This document shows, in pieces, positions 1 to 7,667 of a stretch of DNA of 64,000 nt. The notes below the pieces were generated by a model, which made no database searches, was not told the DNA's origin, and saw nothing but the letters and a program-made list of their open reading frames with translations. Position numbers and translations under genes: made by a program. Numbering within the stretch: the first letter of the stretch is position 1; each line of letters starts with the position of its first letter. Source of the DNA: Pseudomonas sp. Irchel 3E20 (GTDB lineage Bacteria; Pseudomonadota; Gammaproteobacteria; Pseudomonadales; Pseudomonadaceae); assembly GCF_900187645.1 (NCBI RefSeq), contig NZ_FYEE01000013.1, forward strand, positions 1-64,000, written 5' to 3'.

Positions 1-75
1 CTTTCAAAGTTTCGCTGGGAAATCTTTAACAACTTCAACCACTTGCGCTGACGATCGCTCGTTAGCGGGAGGCGA

Positions 76-103
76 ATTCTACAGCGTTACTCGCTGCTGT
101 CAA
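76..103 (-). promoter_or_regulatory. rRNA-type sigma-70 promoter, proximal copy
   Basis: Read on the minus strand, a perfect -35 TTGACA (98-103) is separated by 16 bases from a -10 TAGAAT (76-81). A GC-rich discriminator (TCGCCTCCC) follows at once, as in stringently controlled rRNA promoters. The downstream sequence GTGGTTGAAGTTGTTAAAG matches what I remember of Pseudomonas 16S leaders. I infer that this promoter drives an rRNA operon whose genes lie left of base 1. Confidence 0.75.
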
Positions 104-221
104 CACCTCTTTTTCAACTCCTTTCGGGCTTCGATGACCTGAAGCTCCGCGCTGTCGAAACCTGCATAACTCTTTGTTTACCAAGGAGTTTTCCGTTTCG
201 ACTGCGCCGGAAGTGGGGCGA

Positions 222-249
222 ATTATAGACAGATATAAATCGCCGTCAA
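222..249 (-). promoter_or_regulatory. rRNA-type sigma-70 promoter, distal copy
   Basis: A second minus-strand promoter about 146 bases upstream of the first: -35 TTGACG (244-249), 16-base spacer, consensus -10 TATAAT (222-227), then the GC-rich TCGCCCC discriminator. The AT-rich stretch to its right (250-300) could act as an UP element. The tandem arrangement resembles the multiple promoters before Pseudomonas rRNA operons. No protein gene is supported between 1 and 389. Confidence 0.7.
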
Positions 250-389
250 CCGTTAATTCAGGTTTTCTATCAATACAAAAGCATCGCAAACAATCTTAGC
301 CCTGGGGAAGTGCGCACTATATTGCTCATTCCTCTAGATTTGAGCATCATACACCTCGTATTATCCCCCCTACAGGATGGCGCGACATC

Positions 390-1277
390 ATGACCAGCCC
401 TCAACGCAGCCTCGCCTCCACCCTGTTCCCGGTTGGCCTGCTATTAATAGCCATGACTTCCATCCAGTCCGGTGCGGCCCTGGCCAAAAGCATGTTTCCC
501 GTGGTCGGCGCACAAGGCACCACGACGCTGCGTTTGATCTTTGCCAGTTTCATCATGCTGCTGCTATTGCGCCCTTGGCGTGCCAAGTTAACCTTTGCAT
601 CCTTGCGCACAGTGATCGTGTATGGCGTCGCACTGGGAGGGATGAACCTGCTCTTCTATATGTCACTGCAAACCGTCCCGCTGGGAATCGCGGTGGCGTT
701 AGAGTTCACCGGGCCGTTGGCGGTCGCGATCTTCGCCTCACGCCGTGTCCTGGACTTTCTCTGGATAGCCCTGGCGATCCTGGGTTTGCTGTTGCTCATT
801 CCCACAGGCGAGACCCGCGGTGGGATTGACCTGCTCGGCGCAGGCTACGCATTGGCCGCCGGAGTGTGTTGGGCGCTCTATATTCTGTTCGGGCAAAAGG
901 CTGGGGCAGACAATGGCGTTCAAACCGCGGCCCTGGGGGTGATGATCGCCGCACTGGTTGTCAGCCCCATCGGCATTGCGCATGCGGGCGCAGCGCTGTT
1001 GACACCCGCCCTGATCCCCGTTGCGCTAGCGGTCGCTATCCTGTCTACCGCCCTGCCCTACACGCTGGAAATGGTCGCGTTGACCAAAATCCCCACCAGG
1101 ACCTTCGGTACCCTTATGAGCATCGAGCCCGCCATCGGCGCGCTATCTGGACTGCTGTTCCTGCATGAACACCTTTCCCTGACGCAATGGCTGGCAATCC
1201 TGTGCATTATTCTTGCTTGCGTAGGGGCAACGACGACTATACGCAGGGAACCCCACGTCGTTGTTGCACGCGATTGA
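390..1277 (+). CDS. rhtA: RhtA-like threonine/homoserine exporter (EamA/DMT family)
   Basis: An inner-membrane permease of 295 residues, the same length as E. coli RhtA, with about ten hydrophobic segments arranged as two EamA repeats. Stretches such as PLGIAVALEFTGPLAVA and LSTALPYTLEM closely resemble RhtA as I remember it. RhtA exports threonine, homoserine and related amino acids by proton antiport. The gene stands alone on the plus strand, divergent from the rRNA promoters. The ATG at 390 is preceded by an AGGATGG stretch that can serve as ribosome-binding site. The family call is firm; substrate range is inferred from similarity. Confidence 0.85.
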   Translation: MTSPQRSLASTLFPVGLLLIAMTSIQSGAALAKSMFPVVGAQGTTTLRLIFASFIMLLLLRPWRAKLTFASLRTVIVYGVALGGMNLLFYMSLQTVPLGIAVALEFTGPLAVAIFASRRVLDFLWIALAILGLLLLIPTGETRGGIDLLGAGYALAAGVCWALYILFGQKAGADNGVQTAALGVMIAALVVSPIGIAHAGAALLTPALIPVALAVAILSTALPYTLEMVALTKIPTRTFGTLMSIEPAIGALSGLLFLHEHLSLTQWLAILCIILACVGATTTIRREPHVVVARD

Positions 1278-1440
1278 GTCTGATTTGACGAAGCTCTGGC
1301 ATTTACCGCTCAATTAGGCCATGTTTAGCCGCAACCCGGTGTAAGCCATGGATTTTTTCGCAAGGGATAGCTTCAGTTGGCATATAGCGCGGATAAAGCC
1401 AGGCTCAGGGCCCGCTGCGAAGCAAGCTATAAGGAAGGGA

Positions 1441-1722
1441 ATGAAACACGTTTTGATACTGCTAGCAGTACTGGCGATTGCGGGCTGCGCCGCGACGTCT
1501 AAAACCTCGGTCAAACACGGCAAGAAAGGCGTGCATATCAACTGCTCTGGCCTGTCCTCCTCGTGGGACAAGTGCCACACCCGCGCCGCCAACTCCTGCG
1601 GGGCAAAAGGCTATAAGGTCATCGCCAAGTCAGGGGACTCCGTGGAAGAACCGGGCGACTACCTCTTTGGCCTCAATCCGGCGGGCTACACCAGCCGAAG
1701 CATGATCGTGATCTGCAAGTAA
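1441..1722 (+). CDS. Small outer-membrane-type lipoprotein, unknown function
   Basis: A 93-residue protein beginning MKHVLILLAVLAIAGCAATS, a lipoprotein signal with the lipobox AIAGC, so Cys16 should become the acylated N terminus. The mature part has four further cysteines (in NCSGL, DKCHT, NSCGA and the C-terminal VICK), which could form two disulfides in the periplasm. An in-frame start lies upstream, but the ATG at 1441 has a strong AAGGAAGG site just before it and starts the signal peptide. It converges on the TetR gene with a 4-base gap. I do not recognise a named family. Confidence 0.75.
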   Translation: MKHVLILLAVLAIAGCAATSKTSVKHGKKGVHINCSGLSSSWDKCHTRAANSCGAKGYKVIAKSGDSVEEPGDYLFGLNPAGYTSRSMIVICK

Positions 1723-1726
1723 GCAC

Positions 1727-2296
1727 TCACTCGTCGGCTTGACGGGCAACCTGACGCCGGATTTGCAGACGATTGGTCGTCAACACGGTGTTTTGCAACG
1801 CTGGATCGACCATCATCCGCGCAACCACCAGCGCGCCCACGCATTGCGAAAGAACAGCCCAAGCCAAACTTTCGCTTTCCAGGGTACGAGCCCAGTTCTC
1901 GTGCAAGCGACAAATCCATTCCTGGGCCCGCAGTCGCACCTCAACATCAGAACGGGCAATCTCAGCCCCCAGCGCCGGCAAAGCACACCCAACCTCTGGC
2001 TGTTTAACGTGGGCCATGCTCAGGTAATGGTTCAGGCAACGCTCCAGCCGTTCCAGGCTCTGTTCGCCCTCACCACTTAACCGCTCAAGGCTATGCCGCA
2101 GTTCGCGCTCGACAATCGCGCCGAACAATTCGTCCTTTGATGAAAAGTGGCTGTAGAACGCCGCACCGCTAAGGCCGATGGCTTTCATCAAGCCATCGAC
2201 GCCCACGGTAGAAAAGCCCTCTTTCTTGGCCGAGAGCGCACTGCTGGCCAGTAACCGTTCCCGGGTTTCCTGCTTGTGGCTTGCTGAATAACGCAT
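1727..2296 (-). CDS. TetR/AcrR family transcriptional regulator
   Basis: A 189-residue protein with a typical N-terminal TetR helix-turn-helix at about residues 10-55, including GLMKAIGLSGAAFYSHFSSK, followed by a variable helical ligand-binding domain with three cysteines. Such proteins usually repress a neighbouring operon and release DNA when they bind a small molecule. It is divergent from the SDR gene at 2390 across a 93-base gap that holds an imperfect dyad, so it probably represses that operon and itself. The ligand cannot be read from the sequence. Confidence 0.85.
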   Translation of the reverse strand: MRYSASHKQETRERLLASSALSAKKEGFSTVGVDGLMKAIGLSGAAFYSHFSSKDELFGAIVERELRHSLERLSGEGEQSLERLERCLNHYLSMAHVKQPEVGCALPALGAEIARSDVEVRLRAQEWICRLHENWARTLESESLAWAVLSQCVGALVVARMMVDPALQNTVLTTNRLQIRRQVARQADE

Positions 2297-2342
2297 GGCT
2301 TCCCCTCTGGCTGTCCATCTTGACGCAGTCGAAATCGTAGCA

Positions 2343-2369
2343 TAACGTTCGCTTAGCTAACGACCGTTA
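2343..2369. promoter_or_regulatory. Candidate TetR operator between divergent genes
   Basis: A 27-base imperfect dyad. The left arm TAACGTTCGCTTAG and the right arm CTAACGACCGTTA pair at 12 of 13 positions if one base is bulged, around a perfect TTAGCTAA centre. It sits in the gap between the TetR gene and the SDR gene, where a repressor of both would bind. The link to this regulator is inference. Confidence 0.5.
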
Positions 2370-2389
2370 ACCAAAGAGAGAGGCGTTCC

Positions 2390-3130
2390 ATGACCACGGC
2401 GATCAACAATAAGAAAGTGGTGCTGGTAGTAGGTGCGGGCGATGCAACCGGCAGCGCTATCGCCCAGCGATTTGCCCAGGAAGGTTTTATTGCCTGCGTC
2501 ACTCGGCGCAGCGCGGGCAAACTGCAACCCTTGATCGACGCCATCCACGCAAGCGGCGGCCAGGCCCACGGCTTTGCCTGCGATGCACGCAAGGAAGATG
2601 ACGTCATTGAGTTGATCGAGCACATCGAGAGCCAGATTGGCCCAATCGAGGCGCTGGTCTTCAACATCGGCGCCAACGTGCCGTGCAGCATCCTCGAAGA
2701 AACCGCACGCAAATACTTCAAGATCTGGGAAATGGCCTGTTTTTCAGGCTTTCTCAATGCCCGGGAAGTGGCCAAGCGTATGGTCACTCGCCAACGCGGC
2801 ACCATCCTGTTCACCGGAGCAACTGCGGGGCTTCGCGGCGCGGCTGGGTTTGCCGCGTTTGCCGGGGCCAAACACGGGATCCGCGCACTGGCCCAAAGCA
2901 TGGCCCGGGAATTGGGGCCGCTGAATATTCACGTCGCCCATGTGGTAGTCGATGGCGCCATCGACACCGATTTCATCCGCGACAACTTCCCGCAAACGTA
3001 CGCCCTCAAGGACCAAGATGGCATCCTTAATCCACAGCACATTGCCGAGAACTACTGGTTCCTGCACAGCCAGCCGCGGGATGCCTGGACCTTCGAACTC
3101 GACCTGCGGCCCTGGAGCGAGCGCTGGTAA
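2390..3130 (+). CDS. SDR-family protein with degenerate catalytic residues
   Basis: A 246-residue Rossmann-fold protein with a dinucleotide-binding loop near the start (GAGDATGSA, residues 16-24). Active SDRs carry a Ser and a YxxxK motif. Here the Lys is kept (Lys161), but the Tyr position is Phe157 (FAGAK) and the Ser position, 13 residues before it, is Ala144. The usual NNAG motif reads NIGAN. It may use another chemistry or act as a binding protein. It is divergent from a TetR gene and 32 bases upstream of an HCCA-isomerase-like gene, probably in one operon. Confidence 0.8.
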   Translation: MTTAINNKKVVLVVGAGDATGSAIAQRFAQEGFIACVTRRSAGKLQPLIDAIHASGGQAHGFACDARKEDDVIELIEHIESQIGPIEALVFNIGANVPCSILEETARKYFKIWEMACFSGFLNAREVAKRMVTRQRGTILFTGATAGLRGAAGFAAFAGAKHGIRALAQSMARELGPLNIHVAHVVVDGAIDTDFIRDNFPQTYALKDQDGILNPQHIAENYWFLHSQPRDAWTFELDLRPWSERW

Positions 3131-3162
3131 CCCGACCATCACGACCATCAGAGGCTAACAAC

Positions 3163-3753
3163 ATGAGCAAGACGCTCGAATTCTTCTTCGACCTCGGCAG
3201 CCCCGCCACTTACCTGGCCTACACTCAACTCCCCGAACTCTGTGCCCAAGCAGGGGCCGAGTTGGTTTACCGCCCGATGCTCCTGGGAGGGGTGTTCAAG
3301 GCCACCGGCAATGCTTCACCCGTGACCATTCCAGCCAAGGGCCGCTACATGCTCCAAGACCTCGGGCGCTATGCGCAGCGCTATGGAGTCGCGCTCAACT
3401 TCAACCCGAATTTTCCCATCAACACACTGCTACTGATGCGCGCCGCAACCGGCGTGCAACTGCGTCAGCCCGAGCGCTTTATTGAGTTCATCGATTGCCT
3501 GTTCAAGGCGCTGTGGGTGGACGGGCGCGACCTGAACGACCCGGTAGCGCTTACCGCAGCGCTGGCCGAGCGCCATTTCAGTACCGATGAAATCCTGGCC
3601 TTGAGTAACGACGAAGAAGTGAAAGCTTTGCTCAAGGACACTACCGAGCAGGCCATCCGGCGTGGAGTCTTTGGTGCACCGAGCATGTTCGTCGGTGACC
3701 AGTTGTTCTTCGGCCAGGATCGTTTGGACTTTGTGCGTGAAGCGTTGGCTTGA
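3163..3753 (+). CDS. 2-hydroxychromene-2-carboxylate isomerase family protein (DsbA fold)
   Basis: A 196-residue member of the NahD/HCCA isomerase group, a glutathione-dependent branch of the DsbA/kappa-GST fold. The N-terminal EFFFDLGSPATYLAY and the C-terminal GVFGAPSMFVGDQLFFGQDR are family signatures. The motif has Ser in place of a CxxC pair, as in glutathione-binding members. HCCA isomerases act in naphthalene degradation, but no other aromatic-catabolic gene is present here, so the substrate is unknown. It follows the SDR gene closely and is probably co-regulated by the TetR protein. Confidence 0.8.
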   Translation: MSKTLEFFFDLGSPATYLAYTQLPELCAQAGAELVYRPMLLGGVFKATGNASPVTIPAKGRYMLQDLGRYAQRYGVALNFNPNFPINTLLLMRAATGVQLRQPERFIEFIDCLFKALWVDGRDLNDPVALTAALAERHFSTDEILALSNDEEVKALLKDTTEQAIRRGVFGAPSMFVGDQLFFGQDRLDFVREALA

Positions 3754-3759
3754 ACCAGT

Positions 3760-3786
3760 GGCCGCCGTACACAAGTGACGGCGGCC
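3760..3786. terminator. Hairpin between convergent genes
   Basis: A perfect 9-bp stem, GGCCGCCGT (3760-3768) with ACGGCGGCC (3778-3786), around a 9-base loop between the convergent genes ending at 3753 and 3794. No long T-run follows on either strand, so termination efficiency is uncertain. Confidence 0.5.
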
Positions 3787-3793
3787 CTTGATA

Positions 3794-5590
3794 TCAAATG
3801 GCCTCGGTGCGCTCAATCAACCACGCCAACGCCGCCCCCTCCACCAACGGGCGCAAACGCTGGCGCACTTGTTGGTGATAGTCGTTGAACCAGTCGCGCT
3901 CTTCCTGAGTCAGCAATGACGGCTCAAGGCAGCGGGTGTCGATGGGGCACAGGGTCAAGGTTTCGAACTTTAGGAATTGGCCGAACTCGCTGGTATCAGC
4001 TTCGCGGTTAAGGGCCAGGTTTTCGATGCGCACGCCCCAGCGGCCAGGGCGATAGGTGCCCGGTTCGATGGAGGTAATCATCCCCACTTGCATGGCGGTG
4101 TGCGGTGCGGGGGCTGCCTGGTAGGCGATGACCTGCGGGCCTTCGTGGACGTTGAGGAAGTAGCCCACGCCGTGGCCCGTACCGTGGCCGTAATCCACGC
4201 TTTCGGCCCAGATCGGCGCGCGGGCGATGGCGTCGAGCAACGGCGACAGGATGCCTTTGGGAAACCGGGCCCGGGACAAGGCAATCACGCCCTTGAGCAC
4301 GCGGGTGCAATCGCGCTTCTGCTCCTGGCTCGGTGTGCCAACCGGCACCATGCGCGTGATATCGGTGGTACCGCCCAAGTACTGGCCACCGGAGTCGATC
4401 AGCAGCAAACCGTCCCCTTCGATCACCGCGTGTTCTTCTTCGGTTGCGTGGTAGTGCGGCATCGCACCATTGGCATTGAAAGCCGCAATGGTGTTGAAGC
4501 TCAGCGACACATAGCCCGGACGCCGCGCCCGGGCGGCGGTCAGTTGTTCGTCGATGGTCAACTCGGTAATGCGCTGCCGACCCCAAGCTGCTTCCAGCCA
4601 GGCGAAGAATTCGCACAGGGCCGCGCCGTCTTGCTCCATGGCCTGACGGATATGCTCGGCGTCGGCCTGGCTCTTCTGCGATTTGGCCAGGGTGGTCGGG
4701 TTCAGGCCTTCGACCAATTTGACGGCGCTGTCCAGGTTATCCAGCAGGCCTACGGTCACCCGCGCCGGGTCCACGTGCAGGCTCGCCCCAGCCGGCAGCG
4801 CGCTCAAGGCCACGGCCACCTCGCTGTAGTCACGCACGCTCACACCATCGCGCTCAAGCACGGCACGCAGCGAGCTGTCGACTTTGTCCAGGGCCACGAA
4901 CAACGTGGCCTGCTCTTGGCCGATCAAGGCAAAGGAGACGAACACCGGGTTGAACGACACGTCGGCGCCACGCAGGTTGAACAGCCAGGCGATGTCATCG
5001 AGGGTGGCGATAAAATGCCACTCGGCATTGGCGCTCTTGAGGCTCTGGCGCAACGCGGTGAGTTTTTCCACGCGGCTGACGGTGGCTTGTGGTGGCAGGT
5101 GTTGATAGATCGGCTGGCTGGGCAGAGCCGGGCGATCATCCCAGACACATGCCAGCACGTCGATATCGGTACGCAGGCTCGCGCCACGGGCAGTGAGTTT
5201 GCCGCCCAGAGTACGTGCCGCGGCCACGGCCATCACCGCGCCATCGACCGCCACCACCGCACCTTGCGGAGTTTGTTCCGCCAGCCAGTCCAACGGGCCG
5301 GGTTGCCCAGGCAAAAGCTTGACCAACTCGATACCGCTGTCCTTGAGTTCCTTGGTGGCCTGCTCCCAATAGCGGCTGTCGGCCCACACACCGGCGAAAT
5401 CCTGGGTCACGATCAGTGTGCCCACAGAGCCATGGAACCCAGATAGCCATTGCCGCCCTTGCCAGTAGGCCGGCAGGTACTCCGACAAATGCGGATCGGC
5501 CGACGGCACCAGCAAGGCATGAATGCCTTCGCGGCGCATCTGTTCACGGGTGCGCGCCAGGCGCTGGGGGATCAAGGGCTGCGTGCTCAT
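3794..5590 (-). CDS. Xaa-Pro aminopeptidase (M24B, long form)
   Basis: A 598-residue cytosolic metallopeptidase with two N-terminal creatinase-like domains and a C-terminal pita-bread domain, the architecture of eukaryotic-type aminopeptidase P1 rather than the shorter E. coli PepP. The dinuclear metal ligands are visible: Asp in LLIDSGGQY and in GGTTDITR, His in GHGTGHGVGYFLNVHEGP, Glu in SIEPGTY and in VRIENLA. It removes N-terminal residues that precede proline. It lies 48 bases downstream of the cysteine desulfurase on the same strand, possibly sharing a transcript with it. Confidence 0.88.
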   Translation of the reverse strand: MSTQPLIPQRLARTREQMRREGIHALLVPSADPHLSEYLPAYWQGRQWLSGFHGSVGTLIVTQDFAGVWADSRYWEQATKELKDSGIELVKLLPGQPGPLDWLAEQTPQGAVVAVDGAVMAVAAARTLGGKLTARGASLRTDIDVLACVWDDRPALPSQPIYQHLPPQATVSRVEKLTALRQSLKSANAEWHFIATLDDIAWLFNLRGADVSFNPVFVSFALIGQEQATLFVALDKVDSSLRAVLERDGVSVRDYSEVAVALSALPAGASLHVDPARVTVGLLDNLDSAVKLVEGLNPTTLAKSQKSQADAEHIRQAMEQDGAALCEFFAWLEAAWGRQRITELTIDEQLTAARARRPGYVSLSFNTIAAFNANGAMPHYHATEEEHAVIEGDGLLLIDSGGQYLGGTTDITRMVPVGTPSQEQKRDCTRVLKGVIALSRARFPKGILSPLLDAIARAPIWAESVDYGHGTGHGVGYFLNVHEGPQVIAYQAAPAPHTAMQVGMITSIEPGTYRPGRWGVRIENLALNREADTSEFGQFLKFETLTLCPIDTRCLEPSLLTQEERDWFNDYHQQVRQRLRPLVEGAALAWLIERTEAI

Positions 5591-5638
5591 TACATCTCCT
5601 GCTTGTCACGGATCATTGTTATGGGTGGGCCTGCCCGT

Positions 5639-6808
5639 TCAAGGCGCGGTAACGGCCCAGAACGCGGGGGCACTGGCGATTGCCGCTTTTATCAGTAGAA
5701 CAGCCTGGTCGATGTCCTGCTCGCAGGTGAAGCGCCCCAGGCTCAAGCGAATAGTGCGCCCGGCGGCGCGAGCATCATGGCCCAAGGCCAACAACACGTG
5801 GGACGGCGCATTGCTCGCCGAATTGCACGCCGATGTGGCGGAAAACGCGATGGACGCACTCAACGCCGCCGAATCGAACTCACCTTCATTAAAGGTCAGG
5901 CTCAAGGTATGAGGGATACGCTGCGCGGCGCTGCCGTTAAGGCGTACGCCGGCAAGTACCCTCAGTGGCCCGATCAGCCGTTCGTGCAGCGCTGCGATGC
6001 TCGCCGCTTCCTCGTCGAAAAACTCGGCGGCCAGAGCAAACGCCGCGCCCATGCCTGCGATCTGGTGCGTGGCCAGGGTGCCCGAGCGCAAACCGCCCTC
6101 ATGCCCGCCCCCATGAATCTGCGCCTGCAGGCCCTGGCGCGCGCGTGGCCCGACATACAGAGCGCCAATGCCCTTGGGGCCGTAAATCTTGTGGGCGGAA
6201 AAGGACATCAGGTCCACCGCCCACTCCTTCAGGTCGATGGCAACTTTACCCGCACCCTGGGCCGCGTCCACATGCAGCAAGGCACCGTGCTCGCGCACGA
6301 CCTGGCCGATGGCGGGGATGTCGTTGACAGTGCCCAACTCGTTGTTGACCAGCATCAGCGACACCAGGAAGGTGTCGTCGCGCAGCGCCTCGCGCACCGC
6401 TTGGGCAGTGATGAGGCCTTCGGCGTCGGGCGCCAGGTAAGTCACCGCAACGCCTGCCTCTTCGAGTTGGCGGGCGGTATCGAGAATGGCTTTGTGTTCG
6501 ATCTGGCTGGTGATGACATGGCCGCCCGTAACACCGCGAGCCTGGGCCACGCCCTTGAGGGCGAGGTTATTGGATTCGGTTGCGCCGGAGGTCCAGACAA
6601 TCTGCCCGGCCTCGGCGCCGATCAGGTCCGCGACCTGCTGGCGCGAGCGCTCGACCGTTTGCCGGGCCTGCTGGCCATAGGCGTGGGAGCTGGAGGCGGG
6701 GTTACCAAAATTTGCGTCAAACCCAAGACACTCAACCATGACTTGAATGACTCGCTCATCCACAGGGGTGGTGGCGGCATAGTCGAAATACAACGGGCGC
6801 TTATTCAT
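5639..6808 (-). CDS. Cysteine desulfurase (NifS/IscS-like, class V aminotransferase)
   Basis: A 389-residue PLP enzyme that converts cysteine to alanine and passes persulfide sulfur to Fe-S cluster or thio-cofactor synthesis. Visible motifs are the N-terminal YFDYAATTPVD, the cofactor Asp in LLHVDAAQGAGK, the Schiff-base Lys in SFSAHKIYGPKG and the catalytic-loop Cys in TSACNSASNAPS. No isc or suf genes are adjacent, so it is probably an accessory desulfurase, not the iscS of an isc operon. It starts at ATG 6808, with about 240 bases of non-coding DNA upstream. Confidence 0.87.
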   Translation of the reverse strand: MNKRPLYFDYAATTPVDERVIQVMVECLGFDANFGNPASSSHAYGQQARQTVERSRQQVADLIGAEAGQIVWTSGATESNNLALKGVAQARGVTGGHVITSQIEHKAILDTARQLEEAGVAVTYLAPDAEGLITAQAVREALRDDTFLVSLMLVNNELGTVNDIPAIGQVVREHGALLHVDAAQGAGKVAIDLKEWAVDLMSFSAHKIYGPKGIGALYVGPRARQGLQAQIHGGGHEGGLRSGTLATHQIAGMGAAFALAAEFFDEEAASIAALHERLIGPLRVLAGVRLNGSAAQRIPHTLSLTFNEGEFDSAALSASIAFSATSACNSASNAPSHVLLALGHDARAAGRTIRLSLGRFTCEQDIDQAVLLIKAAIASAPAFWAVTAP

Positions 6809-6997
6809 GCTTCATGTCTCATAGAGCATATTCCGGGATCAGGTCGGCTCGTCACTGGAAATCTGGCGAGGGGCCAAAACGGCAGGACGTCAGCAATACC
6901 TGATCGGATGCAGTTAAAGAAGAACGACTTCATTTAAAAGTGCGTAGGAACGCTCCTAAAGTTGAGCTTAACAGCCCCAGTGTTTATGTGGCGCCCA

Positions 6998-7026
6998 TAA
7001 AAAAGCCCGACGCGAAGTCGGGCTTT
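6998..7026 (-). terminator. Rho-independent terminator of efp
   Basis: A 10-bp stem AAAGCCCGAC/GTCGGGCTTT (7002-7011 with 7017-7026) and a 5-base loop. On the minus strand it is followed by a T-run (6998-7004). It lies just beyond the efp stop codon. Confidence 0.85.
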
Positions 7027-7046
7027 CATCACGCACGAACCAGGCG

Positions 7047-7619
7047 TTAAACCTTGGCGCGGCCCTTGTAGGAGCCACCTTCGCGGGTGTCGATCTCGAT
7101 CCAGTCGCCGATTTCAACGAAATCTGCAACGCTGAGCTCGGTACCGTTTTTCAGTTTGGCAGGCTTCATCACCTTGCCCGAAGTGTCGCCGCGAGCGGAA
7201 CCTTCGGTGTAGTCAACCTGACGCACGATGGTGGTCGGCAGCTCTACGGAAACCAGACGCTCTTCGAAGAAGATCGCTTCGCAAACATCGGTCATGCCTT
7301 CTTCAACGAAAGGCAGAACGGCTTCGATGTCTTCGGCGTTCAGTTCGTACATGGTGTAGTCAGTGGTGTCCATGAACGTGTAGGCGTCGCCGCTGATGAA
7401 GGACAGGGTCGCTTCTTTGCGGTCGAGGATCACGTCATCGAGCTTGTCGTCGGCGCTGTAGACGGTTTCGGTCTTGTAACCAGTCAGCAGGTTCTTCAGC
7501 TTGGTCTTCATGATTGCGCTGTTACGACCGGACTTGGTGAACTCAGCTTTCTGAACCAGCCAAGGGTCGTTGTCGATACGGATGACCATACCGGGTTTCA
7601 GTTCTTTACCAGTTTTCAT
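7047..7619 (-). CDS. efp: Translation elongation factor P
   Basis: A 190-residue three-domain factor that relieves ribosome stalling at polyproline. Starting from the ATG at 7619 (MKTGKELKPGMVIRID) gives the family length and places an arginine at position 32 in the domain-I loop (FTKSGRNSAIM). This is the residue rhamnosylated by EarP in Pseudomonas; E. coli EF-P has a beta-lysylated Lys34 instead. An in-frame start further upstream would add 13 residues and break family alignment. It lies 48 bases after earP on the same strand, so enzyme and substrate are co-transcribed. Confidence 0.96.
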   Translation of the reverse strand: MKTGKELKPGMVIRIDNDPWLVQKAEFTKSGRNSAIMKTKLKNLLTGYKTETVYSADDKLDDVILDRKEATLSFISGDAYTFMDTTDYTMYELNAEDIEAVLPFVEEGMTDVCEAIFFEERLVSVELPTTIVRQVDYTEGSARGDTSGKVMKPAKLKNGTELSVADFVEIGDWIEIDTREGGSYKGRAKV

Positions 7620-7667
7620 TACGAATATCCGAATTTGGATGGGATTTACAAAAATCAAGGCCGCGTA

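Noticed and set aside
62..289. 75-codon open frame on the minus strand
   Set aside because: It lies over the tandem rRNA promoters and has no ribosome site or protein features.
5639..6808. Calling the cysteine desulfurase iscS
   Set aside because: The isc neighbours (iscR, iscU, hscA, fdx) are absent, so only the family name is justified.
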